Counted from the stretch's first letter, positions 17,519 through 26,636 are shown. The stretch is 64,000 nt of DNA from WQXF01 sp031552825 (GCA_031552825.1 JAVBMD010000004.1:1-64000), one strand, 5' to 3'. Numbers and translations: made by a program. The notes: generated by a model not told the origin, from the sequence alone.

Positions 17519-17547
17519 TTGACTTTGATGCATGAAAACAGTAAGAT
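17519..17547 (+). promoter_or_regulatory. Promoter of the ROK kinase / isomerase operon
   Basis: TTGACT (17519-17524), a 17-nt spacer and TAAGAT (17542-17547) form a good vegetative promoter 77 bases upstream of the ROK kinase start. The next five genes are on the same strand with short gaps and are probably driven from here. Confidence 0.65.
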
Positions 17548-17623
17548 TATTTTGAAAATGCAGGCGCGCAGGCCGCCCGACACCCCCAAAGAATGAACCA
17601 TCATGAGAAGGGGTCGCTTATTG

Positions 17624-18574
17624 ATGCAATACTTTTTAGGAATCGATTTGGGAGGCACCAACATCGTTGCCGGCGTAGTGAACGAGCGCTACGAAATCCT
17701 GCACAAAAGCCAACGCCCCACCATCGCGAAGCGCGGCTTTGAGGAGATCGTCGCCGACATGGCTGCCTGCGCCGTCGATGCGCTGAAAGGCGCGAAGCTT
17801 TCCAAGGGCGATGTCGCCTATGTGGGCATCGGCGTACCCAGCTCCATCGATTCGGTTACCCGCCGGGTGGTTTATTCCAATAATCTGGATTGGCGAAATG
17901 TGGACCTGATCGGCGAATTCCAAAAGAGCTGGAACATCCCGGTCTACTTGGGCAACGATGCGGACGCGGCCGCCTTGGGCGAGTGCCTCGCCGGGGCAGG
18001 GCAAGCCTACGGCAGCATCCTCATGATTACGCTGGGTACCGGGGTGGGCGGCGGCATCGTGCTGGATAAAAAGCTCTTCCTAGGCGGCTCCGGTGTGGGC
18101 GTCGAACCCGGCCATACGGTGCTGGTACACGGGGGGGCGCTCTGTACCTGCGGGCAGAAGGGCTGTCTGGAAGCGTATGCCTCGGTTTTTGCGCTCGTGC
18201 AGCAAACCGTCAGCAGGATGCTGATTGAGCCGCACAGCCTGATGTGGGAGGAGTGCGGCCACGACCTGAACAAGGTGGAGGGGCGCACTGCGTTTGGCGC
18301 CGCAAAGCGCGGCGACCCGGCCGCAAAAGAGGTGGTGGCGCAGTATACCGATTACTTGGCCTGCGGCCTCGCCAGCATGGTCAACCTCCTCCGCCCCGAG
18401 GCGATCATTGTCGGCGGCGGCGTCAGCAACGCGGGGGAGTTCCTGCTGCAACCCCTGCGTCGGCGGGTTGCCGAGCTGACCTATGCCAGCGACCTCCTTC
18501 CGGCCACGCCCATCATCCAAGCGCAACTGGGCAACGACGCAGGCGTGATCGGCGCCGCTTTGCTGAACGAATGA
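17624..18574 (+). CDS. ROK family sugar kinase
   Basis: A 316-residue ROK protein without an N-terminal DNA-binding domain, hence a kinase rather than a repressor. It has the ATP-binding FLGIDLGGTNIVAGV, the catalytic region GNDADAAALGE near residue 105, the sugar-binding EPGHTVL near residue 155 and the zinc site CTCGQKGCLEAYAS near residue 170. Glucokinase and N-acetylmannosamine kinase (NanK) both belong here. With nanE and nagB in the window a NanK role is possible, but the sequence alone does not decide. I use the ATG at 17624 because GAGAAGGGG lies at the right distance; the ATG at 17603 lacks a site. Confidence 0.87.
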   Translation: MQYFLGIDLGGTNIVAGVVNERYEILHKSQRPTIAKRGFEEIVADMAACAVDALKGAKLSKGDVAYVGIGVPSSIDSVTRRVVYSNNLDWRNVDLIGEFQKSWNIPVYLGNDADAAALGECLAGAGQAYGSILMITLGTGVGGGIVLDKKLFLGGSGVGVEPGHTVLVHGGALCTCGQKGCLEAYASVFALVQQTVSRMLIEPHSLMWEECGHDLNKVEGRTAFGAAKRGDPAAKEVVAQYTDYLACGLASMVNLLRPEAIIVGGGVSNAGEFLLQPLRRRVAELTYASDLLPATPIIQAQLGNDAGVIGAALLNE

Positions 18575-18612
18575 TCGCACAACAGAAACCGCCCCAAAGA
18601 AAGGAGCGCCCC

Positions 18613-19728
18613 ATGCTGAATGAACAACAGTTAATCGCGCGGCTCGAGCAAGCCACCCTCCCCCAAATGCCGAACAAAAAGGACTATGCGATCGCCTGCG
18701 TCGGCGCGGGCTTCATCGTGGCGGATTGCCAGCTGAAGGCCTATCGCGACGCTGGCTTTCATCCCATCGGCATCACGTCTCTCTCCCTAGAGGAGAGTCA
18801 GCGCATCGCGCAGCGCTACGATTTGAAGAAGGTATATCCAGGCTGGAAAGAGCTGGTGGAGGATCCCGAGGTGGAGATCGTCGATATCGCCGTGCCGCCC
18901 GACGTGCAGCTGGACATCGTGCGCCATGCGGTGAAGCAGAAGCATATCAAGGGCATCCTGTGCCAGAAGCCGGTGGCGATGTCGCTGGCGGGCGCGCGAG
19001 AGATCGCGCGGCTGGGCGAGGAGGCGGGGATCCCCATCGCCATCAACAGCAACATGCGCTACGATCAAAGCATGCGCGCGCTCAAGTGCGCGCTGGATCT
19101 GGACGCGCTGGGCGAGCCGGTGCTGGCCACCATCGAAATGCGCGCCATCCCGCATTGGCAGGCGTTTTTGAAGCAGTATCCGATGCTGGAGATCTACAGC
19201 ATGGGCATCCATCACGTGGACATCTTCCGTTATCTGTTCGGCGATCCGTCCAAGATTACCGCCGTTTGCCGCACCGATCCGCGTACCAAGTTCGCGCATA
19301 CCGACGGCATCGTGCAGTTCACCTACAAGTATGCGAACGACATGATGGCCACCAGCTTGGACGACGTATGGGCTTGGCCCGAAGAGCCCGCCGAGAAGGA
19401 TATTTACATCAAATGGCGGGTGGAAGGCCTCAAGGGCATGGCGACCGGCACCATCGGCTGGCCGCTGTACCCCAAGCATGAGCCCAGCACCCTGCGGCTT
19501 ACCAGCAAGGATTATCCCAACAAATGGCTGGAGCCTAAGTGGACCACCGCCTGGTTCCCCGACGCCTTTCAGGGCACGATGGCCAGCCTGCTGCGCGCGG
19601 TGGAAAGCGGTCAAGCGCCGGAGATCAGCGCTGCGGACAACATCCGCACCATCGCCTGTGTCGAAGCCTGCTACGCCTCGATCCGCGAGGAACGCACCGT
19701 GACGCTCGAGGAAATTCTCAACGCATAA
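18613..19728 (+). CDS. Gfo/Idh/MocA family oxidoreductase (2)
   Basis: A 371-residue member of the family with an N-terminal extension of about 25 residues before the Rossmann strand (YAIACVGAGFIVADC). The usual EKP motif is CQKPVAMS here, keeping the Lys-Pro but changing Glu to Gln. The C-terminal domain contains YSMGIHHVDIFRYLFGDP, the probable catalytic histidine region, and VWAWPEEP. The start follows AAAGGAGC. It lies 38 nt after the ROK kinase and 20 nt before a third paralogue. The substrate is unknown. Confidence 0.85.
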   Translation: MLNEQQLIARLEQATLPQMPNKKDYAIACVGAGFIVADCQLKAYRDAGFHPIGITSLSLEESQRIAQRYDLKKVYPGWKELVEDPEVEIVDIAVPPDVQLDIVRHAVKQKHIKGILCQKPVAMSLAGAREIARLGEEAGIPIAINSNMRYDQSMRALKCALDLDALGEPVLATIEMRAIPHWQAFLKQYPMLEIYSMGIHHVDIFRYLFGDPSKITAVCRTDPRTKFAHTDGIVQFTYKYANDMMATSLDDVWAWPEEPAEKDIYIKWRVEGLKGMATGTIGWPLYPKHEPSTLRLTSKDYPNKWLEPKWTTAWFPDAFQGTMASLLRAVESGQAPEISAADNIRTIACVEACYASIREERTVTLEEILNA

Positions 19729-19748
19729 GCTGAAAGGGGTGTTCCGCT

Positions 19749-20894
19749 ATGAACCGAAAACTGCGCGCGGGCATCATTGGGGTAGGCTTTATCGGCGCGG
19801 TGCACATCGAGCAGCTTCGTCGGCTGGGCAATGTGGAGATCGTGGCATTGGCCGACAGCGTGGATCCGCAGAGAAAGGCCGATGCGCTCTTTGTGCCCAA
19901 GGGATATGAGGATTTCCGCGCGATGATCGACGCCGAGCGCCTCGACTGCATTCACGTATGCACGCCAAACGCCACGCATTACGAAATCGCAAGCTATGCG
20001 CTGCAGCATGGCGTGCATGTGATGTGCGAAAAGCCGCTGGCCGCCACGGCGGAGGAAGCTGAGAAGCTGCTCGCTCTTGCCAAGGAAAAGGGGCTGATTC
20101 ACGCGATGAATCTCTGTTGCCGCTTCTATCCGATGGCCTACCAGATGCGAGAAATGGTAAAGCGTGGACAGGTGGGCGATATCTTCACCATCCACGGCGG
20201 CTTTTTGCAGGACTGGCTGTTCTTTGATACCGACTACAACTGGCGCTTGGAGCCGGAGATTTCCGGCGAATCCCGCGCCTTCGCCGACATCGGCTGCCAC
20301 TGGCTCGATCTTGTGGAGTTCGTTACTGGGTTGCGGGTGGTGGAGGTGATGGCGGATTTTGAAATCTTCCACAAAACGCGCAAGAAACCCAAGCGCGCGG
20401 TGGATACCTACGCCAACATGGCGCTGCGCCCCGAGGATTATGAGGAAGTGCCGATCCGAACCGAGGACTACGCCGCCGTGCTGTTCCATCTGAACAACGG
20501 CGCGCGCGGAAGCTGCACGATTTCGCAGGTGTTCGCTGGGCGAAAGACCCAGATTCAGGTGGCCGTCGCGGGCGACAAGTGCTCCCTGCAATGGGACAGC
20601 GAAGCCTCCAACGAGCTGTGGATTGGCCGCCGTGATCGCGATAACGGCCAATTGGTCAAAGATCCCTCGATCCTCGCGCCCAAGACTGTCGGCGTGACCA
20701 GCTATCCCGGCGGGCACGTGGAGGGCTTTGCCGATGCCTTCAAGCACAACTTCAAGCAGATGTACGCGGCCATCGAATGCGGCGACGCGACCGGCTTCGA
20801 CTTCGCCACCTTCGAGGATGGCGTGCGCGAGATGAAGCTGTGCGGGAAGATCATCCAGAGCGCGCGGGACCGCCGCTGGGTGAGCGTGGATTGA
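19749..20894 (+). CDS. Gfo/Idh/MocA family oxidoreductase (3)
   Basis: A 381-residue NAD(P)-dependent dehydrogenase. The Rossmann motif is AGIIGVGFIGAVHI, the cofactor motif VMCEKPLAAT is near residue 95, and the catalytic region SRAFADIGCHWLDLVEF is near residue 180. A C-terminal beta-sheet domain ends with DFATFEDGVREMKLC, as in glucose-6-dehydrogenase-like members. It follows paralogue 2 with 20 nt between and is 14 nt before a TIM-barrel isomerase. Pairs of such dehydrogenases and isomerases are known from oxidation-dependent glycoside cleavage and inositol catabolism. Confidence 0.86.
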   Translation: MNRKLRAGIIGVGFIGAVHIEQLRRLGNVEIVALADSVDPQRKADALFVPKGYEDFRAMIDAERLDCIHVCTPNATHYEIASYALQHGVHVMCEKPLAATAEEAEKLLALAKEKGLIHAMNLCCRFYPMAYQMREMVKRGQVGDIFTIHGGFLQDWLFFDTDYNWRLEPEISGESRAFADIGCHWLDLVEFVTGLRVVEVMADFEIFHKTRKKPKRAVDTYANMALRPEDYEEVPIRTEDYAAVLFHLNNGARGSCTISQVFAGRKTQIQVAVAGDKCSLQWDSEASNELWIGRRDRDNGQLVKDPSILAPKTVGVTSYPGGHVEGFADAFKHNFKQMYAAIECGDATGFDFATFEDGVREMKLCGKIIQSARDRRWVSVD

Positions 20895-20908
20895 ATGGGG
20901 GGAAAACG

Positions 20909-21799
20909 ATGCTAAAGATTGCCACGTTGGCTGACTGGTTCGGCAAGGGCCCGCTAGAGGGCATTCGCCTCTCCCGCCTCTGTGGCGCGGAGGGCGTGCA
21001 GCTCTATGCGTGGAACGATCTCAACCCTTTTGCCATCCGCGAGGAAATGGTTCGCGCGGTGCGCGAGGCCGCGCGGGAGAATGGTCAGGCCATCACCGCG
21101 CTGTGCGGCGAGTTGAGCGAGGTGATGCCCGGCGGGCATGGTCTTGAGGTTTCCGCCGAAAACCCGCCCAAGGTGGAATATCTTAAGCGGGTGTTGGAGT
21201 TGGCCGCGAGGCTGGACTGCCGCGTGGTCACCACGCACATCGGCATCATTCCCGAAGATGACCGAGGCGCGCGCTATGCGGCGCTATTGGAGAGTTGCAG
21301 CCAATTGAGCCAATATGCCGCCACGCTGGACGCCCACATCGCCATCGAAACCGGCCCGGAGCCGATCGCCCGCCTGTGCAAATTCGTCGATGCCTGCGGC
21401 GGCCATGTCGCCATCAACTACGATCCCGCCAACCTAGTGATGGTAACCGCCGACGACGAGGTGCAGGGCGTATACACCGCCGCAAAGCGCATCGTACACA
21501 CGCACGCAAAAGATGGGGTGCTCCGCCAATATGTCGGCCCGGAGAAAATTTACGCGGCCTTTGCGCAGGGCGGCATTGAAGCGCTGGCCGAAATGCCCAG
21601 CTTCTTCGCCGAAACGCCGCTCGGGCAGGGCGCGGTGCGCTGGTTGCCGTACCTTTGTGCGCTGGTTGAGGTAGGCTACGACGGATACCTTACCATCGAG
21701 CGGGAGGTCAGCAAGGACGCGACCGCCGATATTCAACTGGCTGTCGGCTTTTTGCGGGAGAAGCTGGGCGAGCTGAACGCGATGTCCGCAAATCAATAG
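20909..21799 (+). CDS. Sugar phosphate isomerase/epimerase (TIM barrel) (2)
   Basis: A 296-residue xylose-isomerase-like TIM-barrel protein. Likely metal ligands lie in HIAIETGPEP near residue 145, VAINYDPANLVM near residue 170, VHTHAKDG near residue 195 and YLTIEREVS near residue 260. The start at 20909 follows GGGGGGAAAACG; an upstream in-frame ATG at 20777 lies inside the previous gene. It follows the third oxidoreductase by 14 nt and precedes a second isomerase by 18 nt. It may act on the keto product of the oxidoreductases; this is inference. Confidence 0.82.
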   Translation: MLKIATLADWFGKGPLEGIRLSRLCGAEGVQLYAWNDLNPFAIREEMVRAVREAARENGQAITALCGELSEVMPGGHGLEVSAENPPKVEYLKRVLELAARLDCRVVTTHIGIIPEDDRGARYAALLESCSQLSQYAATLDAHIAIETGPEPIARLCKFVDACGGHVAINYDPANLVMVTADDEVQGVYTAAKRIVHTHAKDGVLRQYVGPEKIYAAFAQGGIEALAEMPSFFAETPLGQGAVRWLPYLCALVEVGYDGYLTIEREVSKDATADIQLAVGFLREKLGELNAMSANQ

Positions 21800-21817
21800 A
21801 TAACAGGAGGAAATGAT

Positions 21818-22720
21818 ATGCTCAGCGTTGGAATTTTCACCGGCTATTATCCCTACGATATCGACGAGGTGATTCGCCGCATCAAGGCCAGCGACTTTAA
21901 CTGCGTTCAGCTGGACGTTTCCTTTAAGGATTGCGACGCGGCCAAGGGACAGCTGACTCGCGAAAAGGCAGTGGAAATCCGCGGCAAGCTGCGCGACGCC
22001 AACCTGCCGGTAATCTGTGTATCGGCCTACACAAATTTCATCCATCCCGTCCCTGAAAAGCGACGGAAGAATATTGAATACCTGAAAAACATGATCCGCT
22101 TCGCGCGCGATCTGGGCTGCACCTATGTAGCCAGCGAAACCGGCACCTACAACGAGGAAAGCGACTGGGTATGGGACGATCGCAACGGCACGGAGGCGGT
22201 CTATCAGGAGACGCTCGAAGTGGTCAAGGACATCGTCGCCTGCGCGGCGGAGAATGGCGTCACCTTCCTGATCGAGAACTACGTCAACAACGTTATCGGT
22301 TCGGTCGCGCAGATCAAGCGCCTATTTGCCGATGTAAACTCGCCCCACCTCGGCTTGCTCTGCGATCCAACCAACTACTTTGACGACAGCAACATCGATA
22401 AAGTCGATGAAACCCTGCGCCACGTCTTCAATGAACTGGCGCCCCTGATGAAGGTCGCCCATGCCAAGGACTGTAAGCGCGCCACCGACCTTTCCGAAAA
22501 GCATGCCGACATCGACGCCGATGAATCGCATACCTTCCGGGGTGCGGGCAGCGTGGAGCTTCCGGCCGCCGGGCTGGGGGTGCTGAACTATCCGCTGTAT
22601 GTAGAACTGCTCGCCAAGCACCATCCTAACATGCCCATCATCATCGAGCATCTGGACGAGGCGGACATCCCGCGCGCCAAGGGATTTTTGGACGGCGTGC
22701 TGAAGCGGGTAGGCGTGTGA
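21818..22720 (+). CDS. Sugar phosphate isomerase/epimerase (TIM barrel) (3)
   Basis: A 300-residue relative of the preceding gene, sharing the fold but clearly diverged. Candidate ligands are in TFLIENYVNN near residue 150, GLLCDPTNYFDDSN near residue 182, VAHAKDCKR near residue 210 and MPIIIEHLDE near residue 270. The start follows AGGAGG at 7 nt. It is the last gene of the operon and is followed by a hairpin terminator at 22738-22778. Confidence 0.82.
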   Translation: MLSVGIFTGYYPYDIDEVIRRIKASDFNCVQLDVSFKDCDAAKGQLTREKAVEIRGKLRDANLPVICVSAYTNFIHPVPEKRRKNIEYLKNMIRFARDLGCTYVASETGTYNEESDWVWDDRNGTEAVYQETLEVVKDIVACAAENGVTFLIENYVNNVIGSVAQIKRLFADVNSPHLGLLCDPTNYFDDSNIDKVDETLRHVFNELAPLMKVAHAKDCKRATDLSEKHADIDADESHTFRGAGSVELPAAGLGVLNYPLYVELLAKHHPNMPIIIEHLDEADIPRAKGFLDGVLKRVGV

Positions 22721-22737
22721 TACTTGCGCATGCAAAA

Positions 22738-22778
22738 GCGGGGCGTTCATTTCGCAAAAGTGAACGTCCCGTTTTCTC
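22738..22778 (+). terminator. Terminator of the isomerase operon
   Basis: CGGGGCGTTCA and TGAACGTCCCG form a long stem around a short loop, followed by TTTTCTC. Confidence 0.7.
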
Positions 22779-22797
22779 GAGGTTTCAGCATAAACAA

Positions 22798-22840
22798 AAA
22801 ATCCGAACGCCTCTCCGATCAGGAGTGGGTTCGGATTTGC
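22798..22840 (-). terminator. Terminator of the AT-rich P-loop gene
   Basis: AAATCCGAAC and GTTCGGATTT form a 10-bp stem; read on the minus strand it is followed by a TTTTTTG run. It lies 68 bases after the stop of the minus-strand P-loop gene and may also back up the plus-strand terminator. Confidence 0.65.
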
Positions 22841-22907
22841 TTGGTTTGTTTAATCACTACATTTTAGATGCAGACCTTTTTATGTAGATGATGCTTATTA
22901 GTGGAAG

Positions 22908-23396
22908 TTACTCAGATACAGTCAAGCGGTAGAAAATTTTTTCCTTTTCCACTGCTTTATGATTATTCCAATCTTCTTCAATCCATTCTTTTAAGTTACG
23001 AGCATCGGTGAAATCTGTGTCTCCTCGTTTTTCACAATGCTTTTTGAGAAGCTTTTCAGAAATATCTAAATATACCACTACTTCGCAGTCCAGAATATAA
23101 ATCCCAAATAAAGGACAACCGGCTTTTGTTGAAATTCTGTCACAAAATAAGCGACTTAGTGAAATGTTCATTTCTTTGCTAAATGGTCTTTGGCTGTAAA
23201 ACTCATATTCTGATTCTGATGCTTGCGGCCAAAATTCGTCATCCATATCAATGCAACAATATCCTTTGAGCTGTTTGATTAAAGTTGTCTTGCCTAAACA
23301 CATCGTTCCTACTACACAGATTCTTTCGTCTCTGTGTTTTTCAAATATTTCCTTCAATGCGTTTGTCGTTTCATTGGATGCAAAACTATCTAACAA
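22908..23396 (-). CDS. AT-rich P-loop nucleotide-binding protein, function unknown
   Basis: About 162 residues, with a Walker A (VVGTMCLGKTTL) near residue 32 and a short acidic strand (YCCIDMDDEFW) that could be Walker B or a kinase-type Asp motif. The pattern resembles small nucleotide kinases or AAA-type proteins, but I cannot assign a substrate. The TTG at 23396 is favoured because AGGAGG lies 8 nt before it; an ATG at 23417 (169 residues) has no ribosome site. Base composition is strongly AT-rich compared with every neighbour, with codons such as AAA, TTT and ATA, which points to recent transfer. It lies 95 bases from the 3' end of tRNA-Ala. Confidence 0.6.
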   Translation of the reverse strand: MLDSFASNETTNALKEIFEKHRDERICVVGTMCLGKTTLIKQLKGYCCIDMDDEFWPQASESEYEFYSQRPFSKEMNISLSRLFCDRISTKAGCPLFGIYILDCEVVVYLDISEKLLKKHCEKRGDTDFTDARNLKEWIEEDWNNHKAVEKEKIFYRLTVSE

Positions 23397-23448
23397 TTTT
23401 AGCAACCTCCTGCACATTATATAAATACTCTACGTTAGCATTATAGCA

Positions 23449-23485
23449 AAAAACAGCCCGCAGGGTCAAATCCTGTAGGCTGCTT
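23449..23485 (-). terminator. Terminator of tRNA-Ala
   Basis: CAGCC...GGGCTG arms with an inner CAGG/CCTG stem are followed by TTTTTTGC on the minus strand, a few bases after the tRNA CCA end. Confidence 0.7.
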
Positions 23486-23491
23486 AGAAAC

Positions 23492-23567
23492 TGGTGGAGC
23501 ATAGGAGATTCGAACTCCTGACCCCCACAATGCCATTGTGGTGCGCTACCAGCTGCGCTAATGCCCC
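23492..23567 (-). tRNA. tRNA-Ala (anticodon GGC)
   Basis: The minus strand folds into a full cloverleaf: acceptor GGGGCAT/ATGCTCC, anticodon stem CCACA/TGTGG with loop ATGGCAT giving anticodon GGC, and a T arm with GTTCGAATC. The acceptor carries the G3:U70 wobble that identifies alanine tRNAs. Discriminator A73 and an encoded CCA end are present. Confidence 0.95.
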
Positions 23568-23647
23568 GAGAACGAGCACTATCATAGCACAATGGGACAA
23601 GGATGTAAAGGGGTCGGCGCAATTTTTCTGAAAAAGCGAAGCAGGAC

Positions 23648-25576
23648 TTAGCCAGCGTTGCCGTAGGGTTCCGCGAGGTATACCGTATAGTCACCCTGCT
23701 CAAATAGCACCGGGAACAGCGCGTCCAGCGCCTCGCTGCCGATGGAAAATTCCGAACGCTCATAGTCGCTGAGCAGGATGTATTGCACGCCATAGCGATC
23801 AAGCACGTCCAAGTTTTCGGCGGGATCGAGATAGAAGCGCAAGCAGTCGGCGCGGTTCTGTTTGTAATTCAGCCCGTGAAAGAACAGGTAGAGGTCAGGG
23901 CCGCAAACGATGCGCCGACCGGCGAGCGCCGAAACAGGGTTTACGTGCTGCTCGCCGGTGAGGAACATCGCGTTGGGCGGCGTTTCCTCCTCTACGAAGG
24001 CGGCACAGGCTACCGCGTCGTCGCTGAACAGCTGGTAGTTGCTGACCACCTCGCGGGCGATGCTCAGGCTGCCGGAGGCAATCGACACCAGCACAAACGC
24101 CCCGGCCAGTACCCAGCGACCGCGCAGCCCAGCCAAGCGCTTCCAGAGCAGCCCGGCATAGTCGGCCACGAGGATGGCGGCGATCATGTACCATACATAG
24201 AAGAGCTTGTTGTTGTCGTACTCATTGGGTTGGAATAGCACCACCTCGGCCACGAGGTAGATCGCGAACGCTCCGGCGGCCAGCATGCGCCGCCGCGCAT
24301 CGGCATCCAGCAGCGCGCATAGCAGCAACAGAAACGCCGGGCCGACGTTCTTGATCCAGAACCATAGATAGCCGTCGATCATGCCCAAGTTGCGGCTGTT
24401 GTTCACCCAGTTGAACTGCACGCGCAGCGAGCCGCCTTCCAGCGTCTGCGCGATGGCGAAGTTGATGAGCTGAGGGAGTGCCAGCGCCAGCGTGAGGGCA
24501 AGGTAGAGCAGGCTGCCGAGGAATAGCTGCTTGAAGGCTTTGCCGTCCTTGCGCGTCTGCACCAGCGACGCGATGATCCACCCCGCACTGCACAGCCCCA
24601 GCGCCAAGAAGGAATGGGTGTGTACCAGCGGCAGCGCCCCGGCGAACAGCGCTGTCAGCGCGAAGAGGCGGAATCTACGCTCGGCAACCGCGTCGTGCAG
24701 CAGGTATAGCGCGGGCAGCAGCAGCGTCCAGCCTGCCAGCAGCGTGCGCTGCGGCAGCATCAAATCGGCGACGACGTTTGACCAGCGCAGGTTAAGATCC
24801 GGCTGGTTGGCGGGTGTCTTGTAGAAGCCGGAAAAGATTGCTTCGATGCGGGACGGATCCCTCCCCGCCATGTCGAAACTGTAGAAGAAACCAAGGCCGC
24901 CGTTGAGGAAGAACAACAGCATCGCCAGCACCACGGCGGCCGGACGGTCGCCAAGCATGGCGCGCGCCAGCAGCAGATAGCCTGTGAACACCAGCGCCAT
25001 CATCAGCGTGCCGGGTACGATGATCGCCCAGCGCAGCGGCAGGCCAAACAGCAGCAGCGAGGTGCTCAGCGAATCGCCGAGGAAGGGATAGCTGAGCCGC
25101 GTATTGGGCAGGATCGAATATTCCGGCGGGAAGGCCGCGCCGCGCAGGCTGGTGGCGATGCCCAAATGCAGGTTTAGATCGCCGTAGGTGGCCTGCCCGA
25201 CGTGGAAGGAGCCGTCTACCGGGCGCAGCACATGGGTGTGTTGCAAATACGCGCCCAGCACCGTCAGCGGCAGCGCTACACAGAGCCAGAGCAGCAGCGT
25301 GCGCGCGTCCTCCTCGTCTCGGCGCGCAAGCTCGTTCCTGTCGCGCCACCACCAGCCTGCAGCCAGCAGCAGCGTCAGCAGGCACAGCGCCGCCCAATGC
25401 GCGGCGTGCGTGAAGCGTATGAAAAATGCGCACAATGCCGGGAGCCACATCAGCAGCAAAAGGCCAAGGCAGCAGCCCAGCCAAACGCGCACGAGCGGGC
25501 GCTTATCGGGCAGCTGCCAATGGGTCAGCGCGTTTCCGGCCAGCAGGTAGGCCAGCAGCATCGCGATGGCGAGCAT
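23648..25576 (-). CDS. Polytopic membrane protein, possible GT-C-type glycosyltransferase
   Basis: A 642-residue protein with about a dozen hydrophobic segments and a C-terminal soluble part of about 110 residues. An acidic/aromatic external loop lies between helices (THVLRPVDGSFHVGQATYGD, LNLHLGIATSL), and the tail contains ILLSDYERSEF. This layout resembles membrane glycosyltransferases that use lipid-linked sugars (GT-C fold), but no diagnostic motif lets me name a family. The start follows AAGGAG. It is the last gene of an operon with three M42 peptidases, 27 nt after the nearest. Confidence 0.6.
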   Translation of the reverse strand: MLAIAMLLAYLLAGNALTHWQLPDKRPLVRVWLGCCLGLLLLMWLPALCAFFIRFTHAAHWAALCLLTLLLAAGWWWRDRNELARRDEEDARTLLLWLCVALPLTVLGAYLQHTHVLRPVDGSFHVGQATYGDLNLHLGIATSLRGAAFPPEYSILPNTRLSYPFLGDSLSTSLLLFGLPLRWAIIVPGTLMMALVFTGYLLLARAMLGDRPAAVVLAMLLFFLNGGLGFFYSFDMAGRDPSRIEAIFSGFYKTPANQPDLNLRWSNVVADLMLPQRTLLAGWTLLLPALYLLHDAVAERRFRLFALTALFAGALPLVHTHSFLALGLCSAGWIIASLVQTRKDGKAFKQLFLGSLLYLALTLALALPQLINFAIAQTLEGGSLRVQFNWVNNSRNLGMIDGYLWFWIKNVGPAFLLLLCALLDADARRRMLAAGAFAIYLVAEVVLFQPNEYDNNKLFYVWYMIAAILVADYAGLLWKRLAGLRGRWVLAGAFVLVSIASGSLSIAREVVSNYQLFSDDAVACAAFVEEETPPNAMFLTGEQHVNPVSALAGRRIVCGPDLYLFFHGLNYKQNRADCLRFYLDPAENLDVLDRYGVQYILLSDYERSEFSIGSEALDALFPVLFEQGDYTVYLAEPYGNAG

Positions 25577-25603
25577 GTTGGAATCTCCTTCAAGCTTTCG
25601 TGA

Positions 25604-26611
25604 TTAAAACTTCTTGTTGGCAAACGCTAGCAGCAACTGTGCGCCCTGTGCAAGATCGCGCAGGTCGATGGTCTCGGCGGCGGAGTGTACGTAGCGCGTG
25701 GCGATGGACAGCGTGCCGGTGGGTACGCCGCCACGGCTGAGCTGAATGACCCCTGCGTCGGTGCCGCCGAAGGTTAGCACCTCCAGCTGGTAGGGGATGC
25801 TTGCCGCTTTGGCCAGCTCGATCAGGCCGTCGCGTACGATCGGCGAACTGATCGAGGCGCGATCCATCACCTTGATTGCCGGACCTTTGCCCAAATCCAC
25901 CGCCATCTTGGGCTTGACGCCGGGGGTATCGCCAGTCAGCGTTACGTCCAGCGCAAGGCCGATGTCGGGTTTCATGCTGTAGGCCGCCACCTTGGCGCCG
26001 CGCAGGCCGACCTCCTCCTGCGTGGAGAACACGCCGATCAGCTCGTTGGGGCAGTCCTTGCCGCTGTTCATCAGCACCCAAGCCAGCATCGCGCAGCCCA
26101 CGCGGTCGTCCATCGCCGGGGCGGCCAGCCGATGCTCGCCCAACTGCGCGATCGGCGCGGCATACACCGCCACCTCGCCGATGGGCGCCTTGGCCAGCGC
26201 TTCCTCGCGCGTGCTGGCGCCGATGTCGAGGAACAGGTGGCGCATCTCTGCGTCGCCGGTGATGTCCTCCTCGGCGCTGATTACGCCGCGCACGCCGTTT
26301 GCGAAGGCCACGTGCTGCCCCAGCGACACCTTTAGGGCGATGCCGCCCACGCTGCATACGCGCAGGAAGCCTTTCTCGTCCGCGTCGATCACCATGAAGC
26401 CGATGTGATCCATATGCGCGCTGAACAGCAGGCGCTTGCCGGCTCCGGTACCTTTTTTGATGGCGATCAGGTTGCCCAGCGCGTCGGTGCGCAGCTCATC
26501 CACGTGCGGGCGCAGCAGATCGCTTAGCCAAGTCGCTACGGCTTCCTCCCGGCCGGTTGCGCCATGCAGGCCGAGCAGGGAAATCAAAATTTCTTGTACG
26601 GAATTGCTCAT
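25604..26611 (-). CDS. M42 family metallo-aminopeptidase (1)
   Basis: A 335-residue peptidase of family M42 (FrvX/YsdC/TET type), cytosolic dinuclear-metal aminopeptidases that form tetrahedral dodecamers. Metal ligands are placed in SAHMDHIGFM near residue 65, AMDDRVGCAML near residue 180, TQEEVGLRGAK with the catalytic Glu pair near residue 212, ALDVT near residue 235 and the terminal His in TRYVHSAAE near residue 313. The start at 26611 (MSNSVQEIL) is chosen over a longer frame because the family begins here. It is the third of three tandem M42 genes on this strand. Confidence 0.92.
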   Translation of the reverse strand: MSNSVQEILISLLGLHGATGREEAVATWLSDLLRPHVDELRTDALGNLIAIKKGTGAGKRLLFSAHMDHIGFMVIDADEKGFLRVCSVGGIALKVSLGQHVAFANGVRGVISAEEDITGDAEMRHLFLDIGASTREEALAKAPIGEVAVYAAPIAQLGEHRLAAPAMDDRVGCAMLAWVLMNSGKDCPNELIGVFSTQEEVGLRGAKVAAYSMKPDIGLALDVTLTGDTPGVKPKMAVDLGKGPAIKVMDRASISSPIVRDGLIELAKAASIPYQLEVLTFGGTDAGVIQLSRGGVPTGTLSIATRYVHSAAETIDLRDLAQGAQLLLAFANKKF

Positions 26612-26636
26612 ATGAAAAGTGTTCTCCTCTCTTCGA

